A model generated the notes under the pieces. The model saw only the letters and a program-made list of their open reading frames with translations. It was not told where the DNA came from and ran no database searches. Shown in pieces: positions 1-7,846 of a DNA stretch of 26,075 bases. A program made the translations under genes and the position numbers. Within the stretch, counting starts at the first letter, position 1. Each line of letters opens with the position of its first letter. The DNA comes from Bog-159 sp050011755 (lineage in GTDB: Bacteria > Acidobacteriota > Terriglobia > Bryobacterales > Bryobacteraceae), in the NCBI GenBank assembly GCA_050011755.1, contig JBEKIM010000040.1, forward strand, positions 1 through 26,075, written 5' to 3'.

Positions 1-295
1 ATCCCTGGGCAATGCCGTCGCGCACCAGGCGTGCGGCCACCCGTATGGAACTGTCGCGCTTGGCGCGCACGGCCCGCGCGGCGCTATCCTCCATGGTCAC
101 CTGCTGGGTAGCATTGACCACTTCCACCGGAAGGCCGCGGTAGTCGTCGTACTGCTGCAATTCACGCCGCAGAACTTCCTGCCGCCCGACTAGAATGACC
201 CTGACTCCCAAAGTCCTGGCCGCCTTGACGGCCCCTTCGACTTCCGCTTTCGGGGCGTTGTCTCCGCCCATTGCATCGACAGCAATGGTGACCAT
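1..295 (-). CDS. plsX: Phosphate acyltransferase PlsX, N-terminal part (cut by window edge)
   Basis: PlsX makes acyl-phosphate from acyl-ACP at the entry to bacterial phospholipid synthesis and is a peripheral membrane enzyme. Only the first 98 codons are inside the window, against about 330-350 residues for the family. The protein opens with MVTIAVDAMGGDNAPKAEV, the hallmark PlsX N-terminus, followed by the Rossmann-like segment RVILVGRQEVLRREL and the family stretch VVNATQQVTMEDSAARAVR. ATG at 295 is the start; an AGGAG lies at 312-316 inside the end of rpmF, a somewhat long spacing of 16 bases. It sits 13 bases downstream of rpmF on the same strand, the classical yceD-rpmF-plsX order, so it is probably cotranscribed with them. 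Identification is firm despite truncation. Confidence 0.95.
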   Translation of the reverse strand, partial: MVTIAVDAMGGDNAPKAEVEGAVKAARTLGVRVILVGRQEVLRRELQQYDDYRGLPVEVVNATQQVTMEDSAARAVRAKRDSSIRVAARLVRDGIAQG

Positions 296-308
296 GTTTG
301 GGGTCTGG

Positions 309-491
309 CTACTCCTGCTCGACTTCCACTACTTCGCGTCCCTTGTATTGTCCGCAATGCGGGCACACACGGTGCGGCAGCTTCGGCTCATGACAGTTGG
401 GGCATTCGGACATCCCGGGAGTTTTTAACGAATCGTGGGCGCGGCGGTTTTGGGTGCGGCGCGCGGAGTGGCGTCGTTTCGGATTCGGCAT
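309..491 (-). CDS. rpmF: 50S ribosomal protein L32
   Basis: L32 is a small zinc-ribbon protein of the large ribosomal subunit. The 60-residue product begins MPNPKRRHS, has the basic RRTQNRRAHDSLK segment, and carries an intact four-cysteine zinc ribbon (C30, C33, C43, C46) in CPNC...CPHCGQYKGREV. This is the zinc-binding (C+) form rather than the cysteine-less paralogue found in some genomes. Length is normal for the family. The start at 491 is preceded by a GAGG at 499-502 with normal spacing. It lies 39 bases after yceD and 13 bases before plsX on the same strand. Confidence 0.97.
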   Translation of the reverse strand: MPNPKRRHSARRTQNRRAHDSLKTPGMSECPNCHEPKLPHRVCPHCGQYKGREVVEVEQE

Positions 492-498
492 TTCGGTA

Positions 499-502
499 CC
501 TC
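499..502 (-). promoter_or_regulatory. Ribosome binding site of rpmF
   Basis: GAGG on the minus strand, 7 bases before the rpmF ATG at 491. It is one of the clearest Shine-Dalgarno matches in the window and supports the chosen start. Confidence 0.6.
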
Positions 503-530
503 AAAGAGTTTACCCCGGAACTGCGGGGTT

Positions 531-1067
531 TCAAAGCGTTTTCAGGTCTTTCAGACCCTGGAGAGCGGCCCACCGGCTACCGGCGTGCTCATCGATGCAG
601 TCGCAGGGCGTTTCATTGCGGTTCTTGCCGCACGAGGGGCAGATCCCTTTGCAATCCTCGCGGCAGATCCGCTGCATGGGCATGGCCAGCAGGATCTGCT
701 CGCGTAAAATATCTTCCAGGTCCATCCCACCGCCCTCATAGAAGCCCAGTTGCGCCTGGCCTTCGTCGATCTCGACCTCTTCCTCCCGCGCGATGAACGA
801 CATTGGCCGATAGAAGAGATCGAAATTGGAATCCAGCGGGAATCGCGCCCGGCCCAGGCAGCGGTCGCATTCCGCCTCCATCATCGCTTCGAGACGGCCC
901 TGAATGCGGACTTCGCCCTCGGTATTGGCCAGCAACTCGGCTGTTCCCTGTGCGTGCAGCGGACCAGCCTGCCAGATTTCATCGTCTTTAAAATCCAGTT
1001 CTCCGGGTGCGTAAGTTTCGTCGAAACGAACCTTACGCAATTCCATCTCTTTGATGCTAAGGAACAT
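531..1067 (-). CDS. yceD: YceD/DUF177 family protein (large-subunit rRNA accumulation)
   Basis: YceD (DUF177, PF02620) proteins are encoded next to rpmF across bacteria and are linked to 23S rRNA accumulation; the molecular mechanism is unsettled. The 178-residue product has the family hallmarks: an acidic N-terminal region, a CDRC pair (C67, C70) in AECDRCLGRARFPL, then the acidic loop EEEVEIDEG, DLEDILREQILLAMP, and a second cysteine cluster (C135, C139, C143, C146, C155, C157) in CREDCKGICPSCG. The cysteine pattern looks metal-binding, which is an inference. I chose ATG at 1067 (MFLSIKEMEL); ATG at 1046 is a possible alternative. An in-frame extension to 1139 is unlikely because it would run through a good minus-strand -10 box at 1102-1107. 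First gene of the yceD-rpmF-plsX run. Confidence 0.9.
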   Translation of the reverse strand: MFLSIKEMELRKVRFDETYAPGELDFKDDEIWQAGPLHAQGTAELLANTEGEVRIQGRLEAMMEAECDRCLGRARFPLDSNFDLFYRPMSFIAREEEVEIDEGQAQLGFYEGGGMDLEDILREQILLAMPMQRICREDCKGICPSCGKNRNETPCDCIDEHAGSRWAALQGLKDLKTL

Positions 1068-1101
1068 AGGTATACCCGGAAGCGGGAAGGCGCAAATAGG
1101 T

Positions 1102-1107
1102 ATTATA
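1102..1107 (-). promoter_or_regulatory. Candidate -10 box for the yceD-rpmF-plsX operon
   Basis: A perfect TATAAT on the minus strand, 34 bases upstream of the yceD ATG at 1067, in the gap between yceD and the divergent coiled-coil gene. No good -35 hexamer is seen at 16-18 bases spacing (the sequence there is ACTTCC), so this remains a candidate. Confidence 0.35.
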
Positions 1108-1161
1108 GCGCAGACCGGTCCCCGGGAAGTATGCGACACTGTCTACAGGCCCCGGGCCCCC

Positions 1162-1962
1162 ATGACGCAGGAAGATCTCAAACAAATCCGCGCTGCCGTG
1201 CGCGAAGAATCTCGCGCTGCCGTGCGCGAAGAAATCGCGCTCAACAACCAAACACTCACAGCGGCTCTGCGGGTGGAGTTCACCGCCGGTCTAGGCGAGC
1301 TTCGAACAGATTTCGCCACCGGCGTAGGCGAGCTTCGAACAGATTTCGCCACCGGCGTAGGCGAGCTTCGAACAGATTTCGCCACCGGCGTAGGCGAGCT
1401 TCGAACAGATTTCGCCACCGGCCTGGAGGAGCTCCGGAAAGAGTTCGCCACCGGCCTGGAGGAGCTCCGGAAAGAGTTCGCCATTCGCCTGGACGAGTTC
1501 CGGAAAGAGTTCGCCATTGGCCTGGACGAGTTCCGGAAAGAGTTCGCCATTGGCCTGGACGAGTTCCGGAAAGAATTCACGGCCGGTCTGGACCGGCTCC
1601 AGACGGAGTTCCACGACCATCTGACTGCGGCCGTAGTAGCCCTCCGCCAGGAATTCGCCGAGCGCCTGGGTGCCGCGGCCGTCTCTTTCAGTACCGATTT
1701 TTCGGAACTGCGGAAGGAACTCGGCCATCGTATCGACGTACTGGACGATGCCATGGGCCGTCGCATGGGCGCCCTCGAACGACGCATGGACCGCATCGCC
1801 GAAACCACGGGCACCACCGCTACCGAACTGGCCGCGCTCACCCGTTGGGCCAACCGTCTCGACCGCGAAAACCTGGAAACGCTGAACACGCAAGCGGCCC
1901 AGCAGCGCGCCATCGACGATCTCGCCAAGCGACTCCGTCCGCCGGAGCAGCCATCCAACTAG
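1162..1962 (+). CDS. Coiled-coil protein with tandem 11-residue (hendecad) repeats
   Basis: Predicted 266-residue soluble, highly charged alpha-helical protein with no signal peptide or membrane segment. It starts MTQEDLKQIRAAVREE at ATG 1162; an in-frame extension to 1051 would begin inside yceD and is unlikely. Residues 9-25 hold an eight-residue duplication (AAVREESR/AAVREEIA). Residues 35-155 are eleven consecutive hendecads of the type ELRTDFATGVG, ELRKEFATGLE or EFRKEFAIGLD. After that the helix continues without exact repeats (LRQEFAERLG, LGRRMGALERRMDRI-type segments) to the C-terminus. Hydrophobic L/F/L positions recur with 11-residue spacing, as expected of a right-handed or straight coiled coil. 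The family is not recognised beyond a general likeness to hypothetical coiled-coil proteins. Transcribed divergently from yceD. No function can be assigned. Confidence 0.7.
   Translation: MTQEDLKQIRAAVREESRAAVREEIALNNQTLTAALRVEFTAGLGELRTDFATGVGELRTDFATGVGELRTDFATGVGELRTDFATGLEELRKEFATGLEELRKEFAIRLDEFRKEFAIGLDEFRKEFAIGLDEFRKEFTAGLDRLQTEFHDHLTAAVVALRQEFAERLGAAAVSFSTDFSELRKELGHRIDVLDDAMGRRMGALERRMDRIAETTGTTATELAALTRWANRLDRENLETLNTQAAQQRAIDDLAKRLRPPEQPSN
1264..1626 (+). repeat. Array of eleven in-frame 33-bp repeats inside the coiled-coil gene
   Basis: Eleven contiguous 33-base units, each coding for one 11-residue hendecad. Units 2-4 (from 1297, 1330 and 1363) are identical or nearly so at the DNA level, as are the two EFRKEFAIGLD units from 1495 and 1528. 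Divergence increases towards both ends, the pattern left by unequal crossing-over or slippage. Because 33 is a multiple of three and the unit has no stop in several frames, long spurious reading frames appear on both strands here. Confidence 0.9.
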
Positions 1963-2012
1963 TATTCGCTTCCGTGTAGGACGTGGCGTACCGTTGAAAA
2001 CCCAACTGGGGG

Positions 2013-2174
2013 GCGGGCAATCATGCCCGCAGCCGCATTTCAGGCGGCTAAGCCGGCTGGAAAGCCGGCTGCGGCCAGGATTGGCCGCCCTCCAAATTGA
2101 GTTTTCATCACATTTGGTGGCCCGCAGGGCCATCCTGACACGCTTCAGCGTGCCGACGGGGCTCTTAAGTCCCG
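2013..2174. repeat. Cluster of seven small palindromes (intergenic)
   Basis: Between the coiled-coil gene and the Gcr-family gene there are seven short inverted repeats in series: 2013-2030 (GCGGGC stem), 2031-2049 (AGCCGC), 2051-2070 (AGCCGGCT), 2071-2088 (GCGGCC), 2118-2132 (TGGCCC), 2139-2152 (CACGCT with loop TC) and 2157-2174 (CGGGGCT/AGTCCCG, one G-T pair). The last two closely match a second cluster at 25892-25929. The cluster may end transcription of the upstream gene, but there is no T-run typical of an intrinsic terminator. Confidence 0.75.
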
Positions 2175-2231
2175 CTTTGGCGGCAGCATTAGCATCCCCG
2201 CCCGGCCCCAACTTTGCGCGATCATCGAGGG

Positions 2232-4130
2232 ATGGAGGGAATCCCAGCAGATCCCGTGCAGGCTCTCGCCCTCATGCCTCTCGATCAGGGCGAGCAGTTC
2301 GATCGCGAGTGGCTGCAGGATACCTTGGCCTGGCTGAAGATGGCCGCACCGCCGGCGCGCACCGAACGGCTCCGCCACCTGGCAGAAGGGATGCGCAAAC
2401 TGCCCGGCGCGCGCCGGAGATTCCAGCAAATCTGGGCCACGGCGTGCCCGTCGCGCCTGCTGGCCGAAGCGGGGTTCGCCGAAGCCACGTCGCTGACGCG
2501 TGAACTGATCGCGCGCCTCAAGCGCCGCCTGCTGCCGCAATTGGAAGATGAACTCGACCTGTACGGGGCGCTGCACCTGGCCGATCCGGACGCCGCGGAT
2601 GGCGAATGGGTCGCCGCTCTCGATGCCTCCGACGCCGCCGATTGGAGCGAACTCTTGGGCGATTCGACCGGCCACATCCTGGCTGCCATGCGTCTGCTGG
2701 CGGTGCGGGCGGCGTCGATCGGCGTCTCCCGCGGCGTGATGAAGGTCATGCCGCACCGCTGTGAAGCCGAGTCTCCCTTCCTGAATCTGGTGGAAGCGGT
2801 GGACCATTTTGCCCGCGCGCCCGGCGCCGCCGCCATTCGCGACGATCTGAAGGAAGCCATTCTCAATTGCCGCATATCGGCCGGCATCTCACATGCCCGC
2901 ATGGAGGAACTGGGCGTCTCCTCCGACCTGGTTTTCCGCCTGGACCTGGTGATCGACCAACTCGAAAGAATGGAAGCGCTTTTACGGCTATACGCGGGCG
3001 AGGAAGACGGGCGCAAATTCGCGGCCATGCTGGTGCGCGGCTTCGCCGAGGAACGCGGGCTTCACGGCCTCGTGCGCAACAGCGTAAACCGACTGGCCCG
3101 GCGGATTGTGACGCACACAGGCAGGAGCGGCGAGCACTATATTGCCGGGTCGCGGTCCGAGTGGTGGAAGATGGGCTTCGGCAGCGTGGGAGCCGGAGGC
3201 ATCACGGCTTTTACCGCGCTGTTCAAGTACGTTTTCTTTTCGATGGCCCTCGCTCCGCTGTGGACCGGCATCGCGCATAGCGTGAATTACACCGCCAGCT
3301 TCGTCCTGATGCAAATGCTGGGCTGGATGCTGGCTTCCAAAATGCCTTCCATGACCGCCGCGGCACTTTGCGCCGCAATGGAAAAAGACGATGGCATGCG
3401 GTCCGAAGTGAACGTCGTGACCGCCATTACCCGTACGCAAACGATCGTCACCATCGGAAACCTGCTCGGCGCCATTCCCACGTCCATCCTGATCGATTCC
3501 CTGATCATCTGGAAGAACGGCAATCCCTTCCTGACGCATGAAGCCGCCATGCACGGCATCGAATCCATGCACCTATGGCGGTCGTTCACCATCCCGTTCG
3601 CGGCGCTTACCGGATGCTTTCTGTGGCTTTCCAGCCTGGCCGCCGGATGGACCGCCAACTGGATGGCGCTGCACCGTCTGCCCGCGGCGCTCGCGCAGAG
3701 CCGGAGATTGCGCCGCTCCCTGGGCGCGGAAGGGGCGGTGGAATGGGCCCAGATCGTCGAGCATCATCTCAGCGGGGTAGTGGGATATGTGTGCCTGGGG
3801 CTGCTGCTCGGCTTGCTTCCGTTTATCGGCGTCTTTGCCGGGGTCCCATTGGAAGTGCGGCACATCACTCTGGCGGGCGCGTCGCTGGCCTATGACGTGA
3901 CTGCGCTGGCCTGGAGCGGCCCGCTGCCCTGGCGCGCGATATCTTGGGCGCTGGCTGGACTGGCGGCTACCGGCCTGTTGAACTTCGGCGTGTCGTTCGC
4001 CCTGGGTCTCGGGCTGGCGATTCGCGCGCGGAACCTGGACACCCGCGGCCGCAAGAAGTTGTTGGCCGCCTTGTGGACCGAACTGCGGCGGCATCCGTCG
4101 CGCTTTCTGTGGCGCGATGACGCGCGCTGA
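2232..4130 (+). CDS. Gcr-family (PF10136, so-called site-specific recombinase) membrane protein
   Basis: A 632-residue protein matching the Gcr family, named after a gonococcal protein and usually annotated as a site-specific recombinase. The signature stretch SRSEWWKMGFGSVGAGG followed by ALAPLWTGIAHSVNYTASF is well conserved. Residues 1 to about 310 are helical and charged, without catalytic motifs of tyrosine or serine recombinases. The rest contains at least six hydrophobic segments (about 315-340, 349-375, 402-425, 447-470, 512-537, 567-600), so it is a polytopic inner-membrane protein. The recombinase label therefore looks doubtful. I use ATG 2232; a TTG at 2214 in the same frame is possible, and neither has ideal SD spacing. 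It is convergent with the aquaporin gene, the two stop codons abutting at 4130/4131. Confidence 0.8.
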   Translation: MEGIPADPVQALALMPLDQGEQFDREWLQDTLAWLKMAAPPARTERLRHLAEGMRKLPGARRRFQQIWATACPSRLLAEAGFAEATSLTRELIARLKRRLLPQLEDELDLYGALHLADPDAADGEWVAALDASDAADWSELLGDSTGHILAAMRLLAVRAASIGVSRGVMKVMPHRCEAESPFLNLVEAVDHFARAPGAAAIRDDLKEAILNCRISAGISHARMEELGVSSDLVFRLDLVIDQLERMEALLRLYAGEEDGRKFAAMLVRGFAEERGLHGLVRNSVNRLARRIVTHTGRSGEHYIAGSRSEWWKMGFGSVGAGGITAFTALFKYVFFSMALAPLWTGIAHSVNYTASFVLMQMLGWMLASKMPSMTAAALCAAMEKDDGMRSEVNVVTAITRTQTIVTIGNLLGAIPTSILIDSLIIWKNGNPFLTHEAAMHGIESMHLWRSFTIPFAALTGCFLWLSSLAAGWTANWMALHRLPAALAQSRRLRRSLGAEGAVEWAQIVEHHLSGVVGYVCLGLLLGLLPFIGVFAGVPLEVRHITLAGASLAYDVTALAWSGPLPWRAISWALAGLAATGLLNFGVSFALGLGLAIRARNLDTRGRKKLLAALWTELRRHPSRFLWRDDAR

Positions 4131-4901
4131 TTACTCCGGCAGGAACCGCCGCACGCCCCAATCATACGCCGCCGCGCCCACGATCCCACCCAGGATGGGT
4201 CCCACAATGGGCACCCAGAAAACAAGGCTTCCGTCGGTGAGGCCGTTGTGCTTAAATCCCGCGGCCACGGTGAAAAGGCGCGGTCCGAAATCCCGCGCGG
4301 GGTTGATGGCATACCCGTGCATGCCGCCGAAAGACATCCCGATGACGACCACCACCGCGCCCACCAGCACGGGCGTCAAATTCGCGCCGGGCGGCTGATT
4401 TCGCTCGTCGGTCAGGGCCATCACCATGAACAGCAGGATGGCCGTGCCGATGGTCTGGTCGAGCAGGCCGGCGCTGGGGACATCCGGAAATGCGGGAAAC
4501 GTGGTGAAGACTCCGGCCGTATGATCCAGGCTCGGATCGGCGGCGCGGAAAGCCGGCAGATAATTCCAGAACACCAGGGCGGCGGCCACGAAAGCCCCCG
4601 CCACCTGCACCAGGATGTACGGCCCCACCTTGCGCCATTCGAAGCCGCGGAATACGGCGAATGCGATGGTCACCGCCGGGTTCAGATGCGCGCCGGAGAT
4701 GCGTCCCGCGACGTAGCAGCCCATGGTCACGGCCAGTCCCCACGCGATCGTGATGTTGGTGAAGCCGCCGTGCACGATCTCGCCGGATGTGCCATTGCCG
4801 AACAACACCACCATGGCGACCACGCCGTTGCCCAGCAGGATCAGGATCAAAGTGCCGAAGAACTCGGCGGCAAGTTCCGCCCGGAGAGATGTTTTTTGCA
4901 C
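4131..4901 (-). CDS. glpF: Aquaglyceroporin / glycerol uptake facilitator (MIP family)
   Basis: A 256-residue inner-membrane channel of the major intrinsic protein family, length typical. Both half-helix signatures are present: SGAHLNPAVT (NPA at 74-76) and GYAINPARDFGPR (NPA at 200-202). The Asp directly after the second NPAR (D204) is typical of glycerol-conducting GlpF-type channels rather than strict water channels. Six membrane helices are readable. Start is GTG at 4901; an in-frame TAG lies 12 bases upstream, so no longer version is possible. No glycerol kinase or dehydrogenase gene is adjacent, so the physiological substrate is inferred from the family only. It is divergent from the secreted hydrolase at 5000 with a 98-base gap. 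Confidence 0.93.
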   Translation of the reverse strand: MQKTSLRAELAAEFFGTLILILLGNGVVAMVVLFGNGTSGEIVHGGFTNITIAWGLAVTMGCYVAGRISGAHLNPAVTIAFAVFRGFEWRKVGPYILVQVAGAFVAAALVFWNYLPAFRAADPSLDHTAGVFTTFPAFPDVPSAGLLDQTIGTAILLFMVMALTDERNQPPGANLTPVLVGAVVVVIGMSFGGMHGYAINPARDFGPRLFTVAAGFKHNGLTDGSLVFWVPIVGPILGGIVGAAAYDWGVRRFLPE

Positions 4902-4999
4902 GCGATGGGCATTCTATCACCCTGCTACCGGCTATGGCGCATCGATCGCGAAACATCAAACCCGCATCACTTACCCGCGCATCGTATTACCTTGAAACC

Positions 5000-7843
5000 A
5001 TGGCTAACACGCTGGCGATAACTCTCGCCGCCGCGGTTCTGCTTCCAATCGCGGCGCCGGCCACCGACTGCCGCTTCACGCTGGCCGACCAATCGAATTA
5101 TGGCGCGAATACCGGACTCTACCTCGACCTCGAAAATATCCCCACCGGATCGTCCACGTTTTGCCAGTTGCAGAATATGACTATCGCCGTAGGCGTGGCC
5201 GACGGATCCCAGTGGCAGTTCATTGTCTCGAATCCCGCCTGGGTGCTGAACCACAACTACACCGCGCAGGCTGTCATTACGCCCACCTACTTCGAACTGT
5301 ACCTGGACGGGCAGCTCTTAGGACATGTCGACAGCGGCTTCGCGGGCCTGCCGAATCAGGACCTGCTGGCTAACTCCATACCGTCGTGGGCATCGGGAGC
5401 CGGCAACTATCTGGCCGCCCAGATCTCGCTCGACGCCTCCGGCAGCGGCGGGGCCAACGTCGCGGAGAGCTTCCCAGCGCTTGCGCGGCCCGTCCCCCTG
5501 ATGCTGCTCGCGCCAGGCGCTCTTTCCCAGACCACGCCCTTCCAATATGCGTCCGGCGACTCGTTAACCCTCACCGCCGTATTCAGTCTCGCCACCATAT
5601 CCGCCACTCCGCAATCCTATGCACCCTATGTGGATACTTATGGCCAAAGCGCCTACTCCACTTTCACGGGCAAGATTCAGACAGACGCCGACCTGCAAGC
5701 CGCCGCCGCCGAAGAACAAACCATGCTCGCCACATGGGGAGTACCCAGTGGCTATGATGCGTGGGGCGGCGTTCTGAACGCAGGCTGGCAGGACACCGCC
5801 ACCGGCTTCTTCCACGTCATCCAGCGCAACAGCATCTGGTGGCTGATCTCGCCGGCCGGCAATCCGTGTTTCTATATCGGCCTGGATACCGGACCGCTGG
5901 TCACCGGCAACAATACTCCTACGACCGGCCGCGAATGGGAATTTGCCGCGCTGCCTCCACAAAGCGCGCCGTACAACTCCGCCTGGAGTTCCGGCGACTG
6001 GGGCAACACCGGCATTTCGAGCGTCTCTTTCGACACCTGGAACATGATCCGCAAGTACGGCAGCGATACCTGGCAGACCACCGCTACGAACCTCACCGTC
6101 CAGCGCATGCACACCTGGGGATTTTCCGGTTTCGGCAAATGGTCGAATGCGACCGGCAACTTGCCGCTGCTGCCGGTGCTCGAGCCCTACGGCGTTCCTG
6201 TCCTGGTGCTGCATGCGGATGTCTTCGATCCCAACGTGCAGGCCCAGTTTCAGGCTTCGCTGCAACAGCAGATCGCGGCCGGAGTCAACGCGCCGGAGAT
6301 CCTGGGCTGGTCTTTCGGCAACGAATACGACGAGATCGTGACGCCGCAGGAAATCACATCCATACTGGCCCTGGGTAGCGCGGTGCCCGCGAAGCAAGCG
6401 CTGGTGAACGAAGCGCTGAGCGCCATCTACGGCAATCAAGTGGCCGCTATGGCCGCTGCATGGGGCGTGGCCGCCACCGTCGTGGCCGATTTCTATAACA
6501 GCACTGCGGCCGCGCCTCCGGCCGCGGACATCGAAACGCTGCGCCAGTATTACGCCGATCGATATTATGCATTCATCCAGCAAACCATCAAGAATATCGA
6601 CCCGAATCACCTGTTCTTCGGCTTCTGGATCGTGCCCGGCTGGTGGATCGGTCCGGTCGACTGGCAGCTGCAGGCCGCCCATGTCGATGTGATAGGCTAC
6701 GACCGCTACTCGCCCGTGTTCGAAGATAGCCAATTGCGCAGCCTGGCAAGCTCTACCGCCAAGCCCATCTTCCTGGGCGAATACTCCTTTCCCCCAACTT
6801 ACAGTCTGTTGCGGGGATACGAAGCGTATCCGCTGGTGACCGCGGTCGACGACGCGGATGCCGGCGCGCAGTATCAGGCCAACCTGCAGGCGGCGGCCCA
6901 CAACCCCTGGTGCGTCGGTGCGGCATGGTTTGAATATCGCGACGAGCCGGTGTCCGGCCGCGGCTTTCTGGGCGAGACGGATCTGGACCTGGTGGAGGGT
7001 GAGGACTACGCATTCGGTATGGTGGACGTGGCGGACCGTCCCAAGTACGACCTGGTATCGCAGGTGCTGGCAACCAACCTGGCTATGGCGCAGCGCCGCC
7101 TGACTTTCGCGGCGCCCAGCCTGAACAGCGGCGGCACCATCTCCAATGCCAGTTTTGCCGCCAACGTGCCCGTAGCGCCGGGAAGCCTGGTGTCGATCTT
7201 CGGCACCGGTTTATCGGATGCGAACCAGACGGCATCCGGCGTGCCTTTGCCGGTCGCACTCGGCACAACTTCGCTGGCGCTGGGCGGGGTTCCCATGCCG
7301 CTCATTCACGCATTGCCCCTCCAAGTGGATGCGCAGATCCCGTGGGAGCTGGCCGGGCAGAACCAGGCGCAATTGTCCATCGTTACCGACGATCTGAGCG
7401 GCAATACGGTGAGTGTACCGCTGGCGCCGGTCTCGCCCGGCATTTATGCGGCGAATGGCAGCGGCGCCGGGCAGGGCGCGATTCTGATCAACGGCACAGC
7501 CACGCTGGCCGCGCCCGCGGGCCCGCCCTACGACGGGCAGCCGGCCAAGCGCGGCTTGGACTACATCAATATATTCGCCACGGGACTCGGGCCGGTGACA
7601 CATCAGCCGGCCACGGGCGCCCCTGCTTCCTCCGGTACGCTGTCCCAAACCACCAACACCGTCACGGTGGCCATCGGCAATGTGCCGGCCACCGTCCCAT
7701 TCGCCGGCCTCGCGCCCGGCTATGTAGGTCTTTATCAGGTGAATGTGCTGGTGCCGGCGACGGCCCCCGTTGGCGACGCGGTGCCGGTGGCGCTCAGCGT
7801 GGCGGGAATCGCCGCTAATCCCGTGACCATGGCGGTCCAGTAG
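5000..7843 (+). CDS. Secreted agarase-like glycoside hydrolase with C-terminal TIGR03437 domain
   Basis: A 947-residue exported protein. Residues 1-22 form a signal peptide (MANTLAITLAAAVLLPIAAP). Residues about 23-150 look like a beta-rich, LamG-like module. The middle (about 270-690) resembles a clan GH-A TIM barrel of the agarase type: it opens with SIWWLISPAGNPCFYIGLD, a block common in beta-agarase-like enzymes, and has two well-placed acids, E442 in GWSFGNEYDE (acid/base candidate) and E594 in IFLGEYSFPP (nucleophile candidate). Residues about 712-947 are a TIGR03437 domain (NASFAANVPVAPGSLVSIFG ... GYVGLYQVNVLVP), characteristic of Solibacter-type acidobacteria and of unknown function. 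Substrate is not predictable. ATG 5000 gives the signal peptide directly; a longer in-frame version would overlap glpF. Its stop lies three bases from the convergent moaA stop. Confidence 0.8.
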   Translation: MANTLAITLAAAVLLPIAAPATDCRFTLADQSNYGANTGLYLDLENIPTGSSTFCQLQNMTIAVGVADGSQWQFIVSNPAWVLNHNYTAQAVITPTYFELYLDGQLLGHVDSGFAGLPNQDLLANSIPSWASGAGNYLAAQISLDASGSGGANVAESFPALARPVPLMLLAPGALSQTTPFQYASGDSLTLTAVFSLATISATPQSYAPYVDTYGQSAYSTFTGKIQTDADLQAAAAEEQTMLATWGVPSGYDAWGGVLNAGWQDTATGFFHVIQRNSIWWLISPAGNPCFYIGLDTGPLVTGNNTPTTGREWEFAALPPQSAPYNSAWSSGDWGNTGISSVSFDTWNMIRKYGSDTWQTTATNLTVQRMHTWGFSGFGKWSNATGNLPLLPVLEPYGVPVLVLHADVFDPNVQAQFQASLQQQIAAGVNAPEILGWSFGNEYDEIVTPQEITSILALGSAVPAKQALVNEALSAIYGNQVAAMAAAWGVAATVVADFYNSTAAAPPAADIETLRQYYADRYYAFIQQTIKNIDPNHLFFGFWIVPGWWIGPVDWQLQAAHVDVIGYDRYSPVFEDSQLRSLASSTAKPIFLGEYSFPPTYSLLRGYEAYPLVTAVDDADAGAQYQANLQAAAHNPWCVGAAWFEYRDEPVSGRGFLGETDLDLVEGEDYAFGMVDVADRPKYDLVSQVLATNLAMAQRRLTFAAPSLNSGGTISNASFAANVPVAPGSLVSIFGTGLSDANQTASGVPLPVALGTTSLALGGVPMPLIHALPLQVDAQIPWELAGQNQAQLSIVTDDLSGNTVSVPLAPVSPGIYAANGSGAGQGAILINGTATLAAPAGPPYDGQPAKRGLDYINIFATGLGPVTHQPATGAPASSGTLSQTTNTVTVAIGNVPATVPFAGLAPGYVGLYQVNVLVPATAPVGDAVPVALSVAGIAANPVTMAVQ

Positions 7844-7846
7844 CCG

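Noticed and set aside
1264..1626. 33-bp repeats as a CRISPR array
   Set aside because: Units are contiguous with no spacers, stay in frame with a coding sequence, and no cas gene is near.
750..1979. Long plus-strand frame (409 codons) with an arginine-rich repeat region
   Set aside because: It overlaps yceD antisense and the coiled-coil gene in another frame; its repeats (RRRRASNRFRH type) are only the shifted reading of the 33-bp units, and the protein has an implausible Arg/Pro/His composition.
1143..2211. Two long minus-strand frames over the coiled-coil gene
   Set aside because: They are open only because the 33-bp unit has no stop in those frames; composition (Ser/Arg runs) is not protein-like, whereas the plus frame gives a regular hendecad coiled coil.
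2232..4130. Accepting a DNA recombinase function for the Gcr-family protein
   Set aside because: No tyrosine- or serine-recombinase motif is visible and half of the protein is membrane-embedded; only the family name supports it.
5564..6901. 445-codon minus-strand frame inside the secreted hydrolase
   Set aside because: It is a shadow of the 947-residue protein whose signal peptide, barrel motifs and TIGR03437 tail are all in the plus frame.
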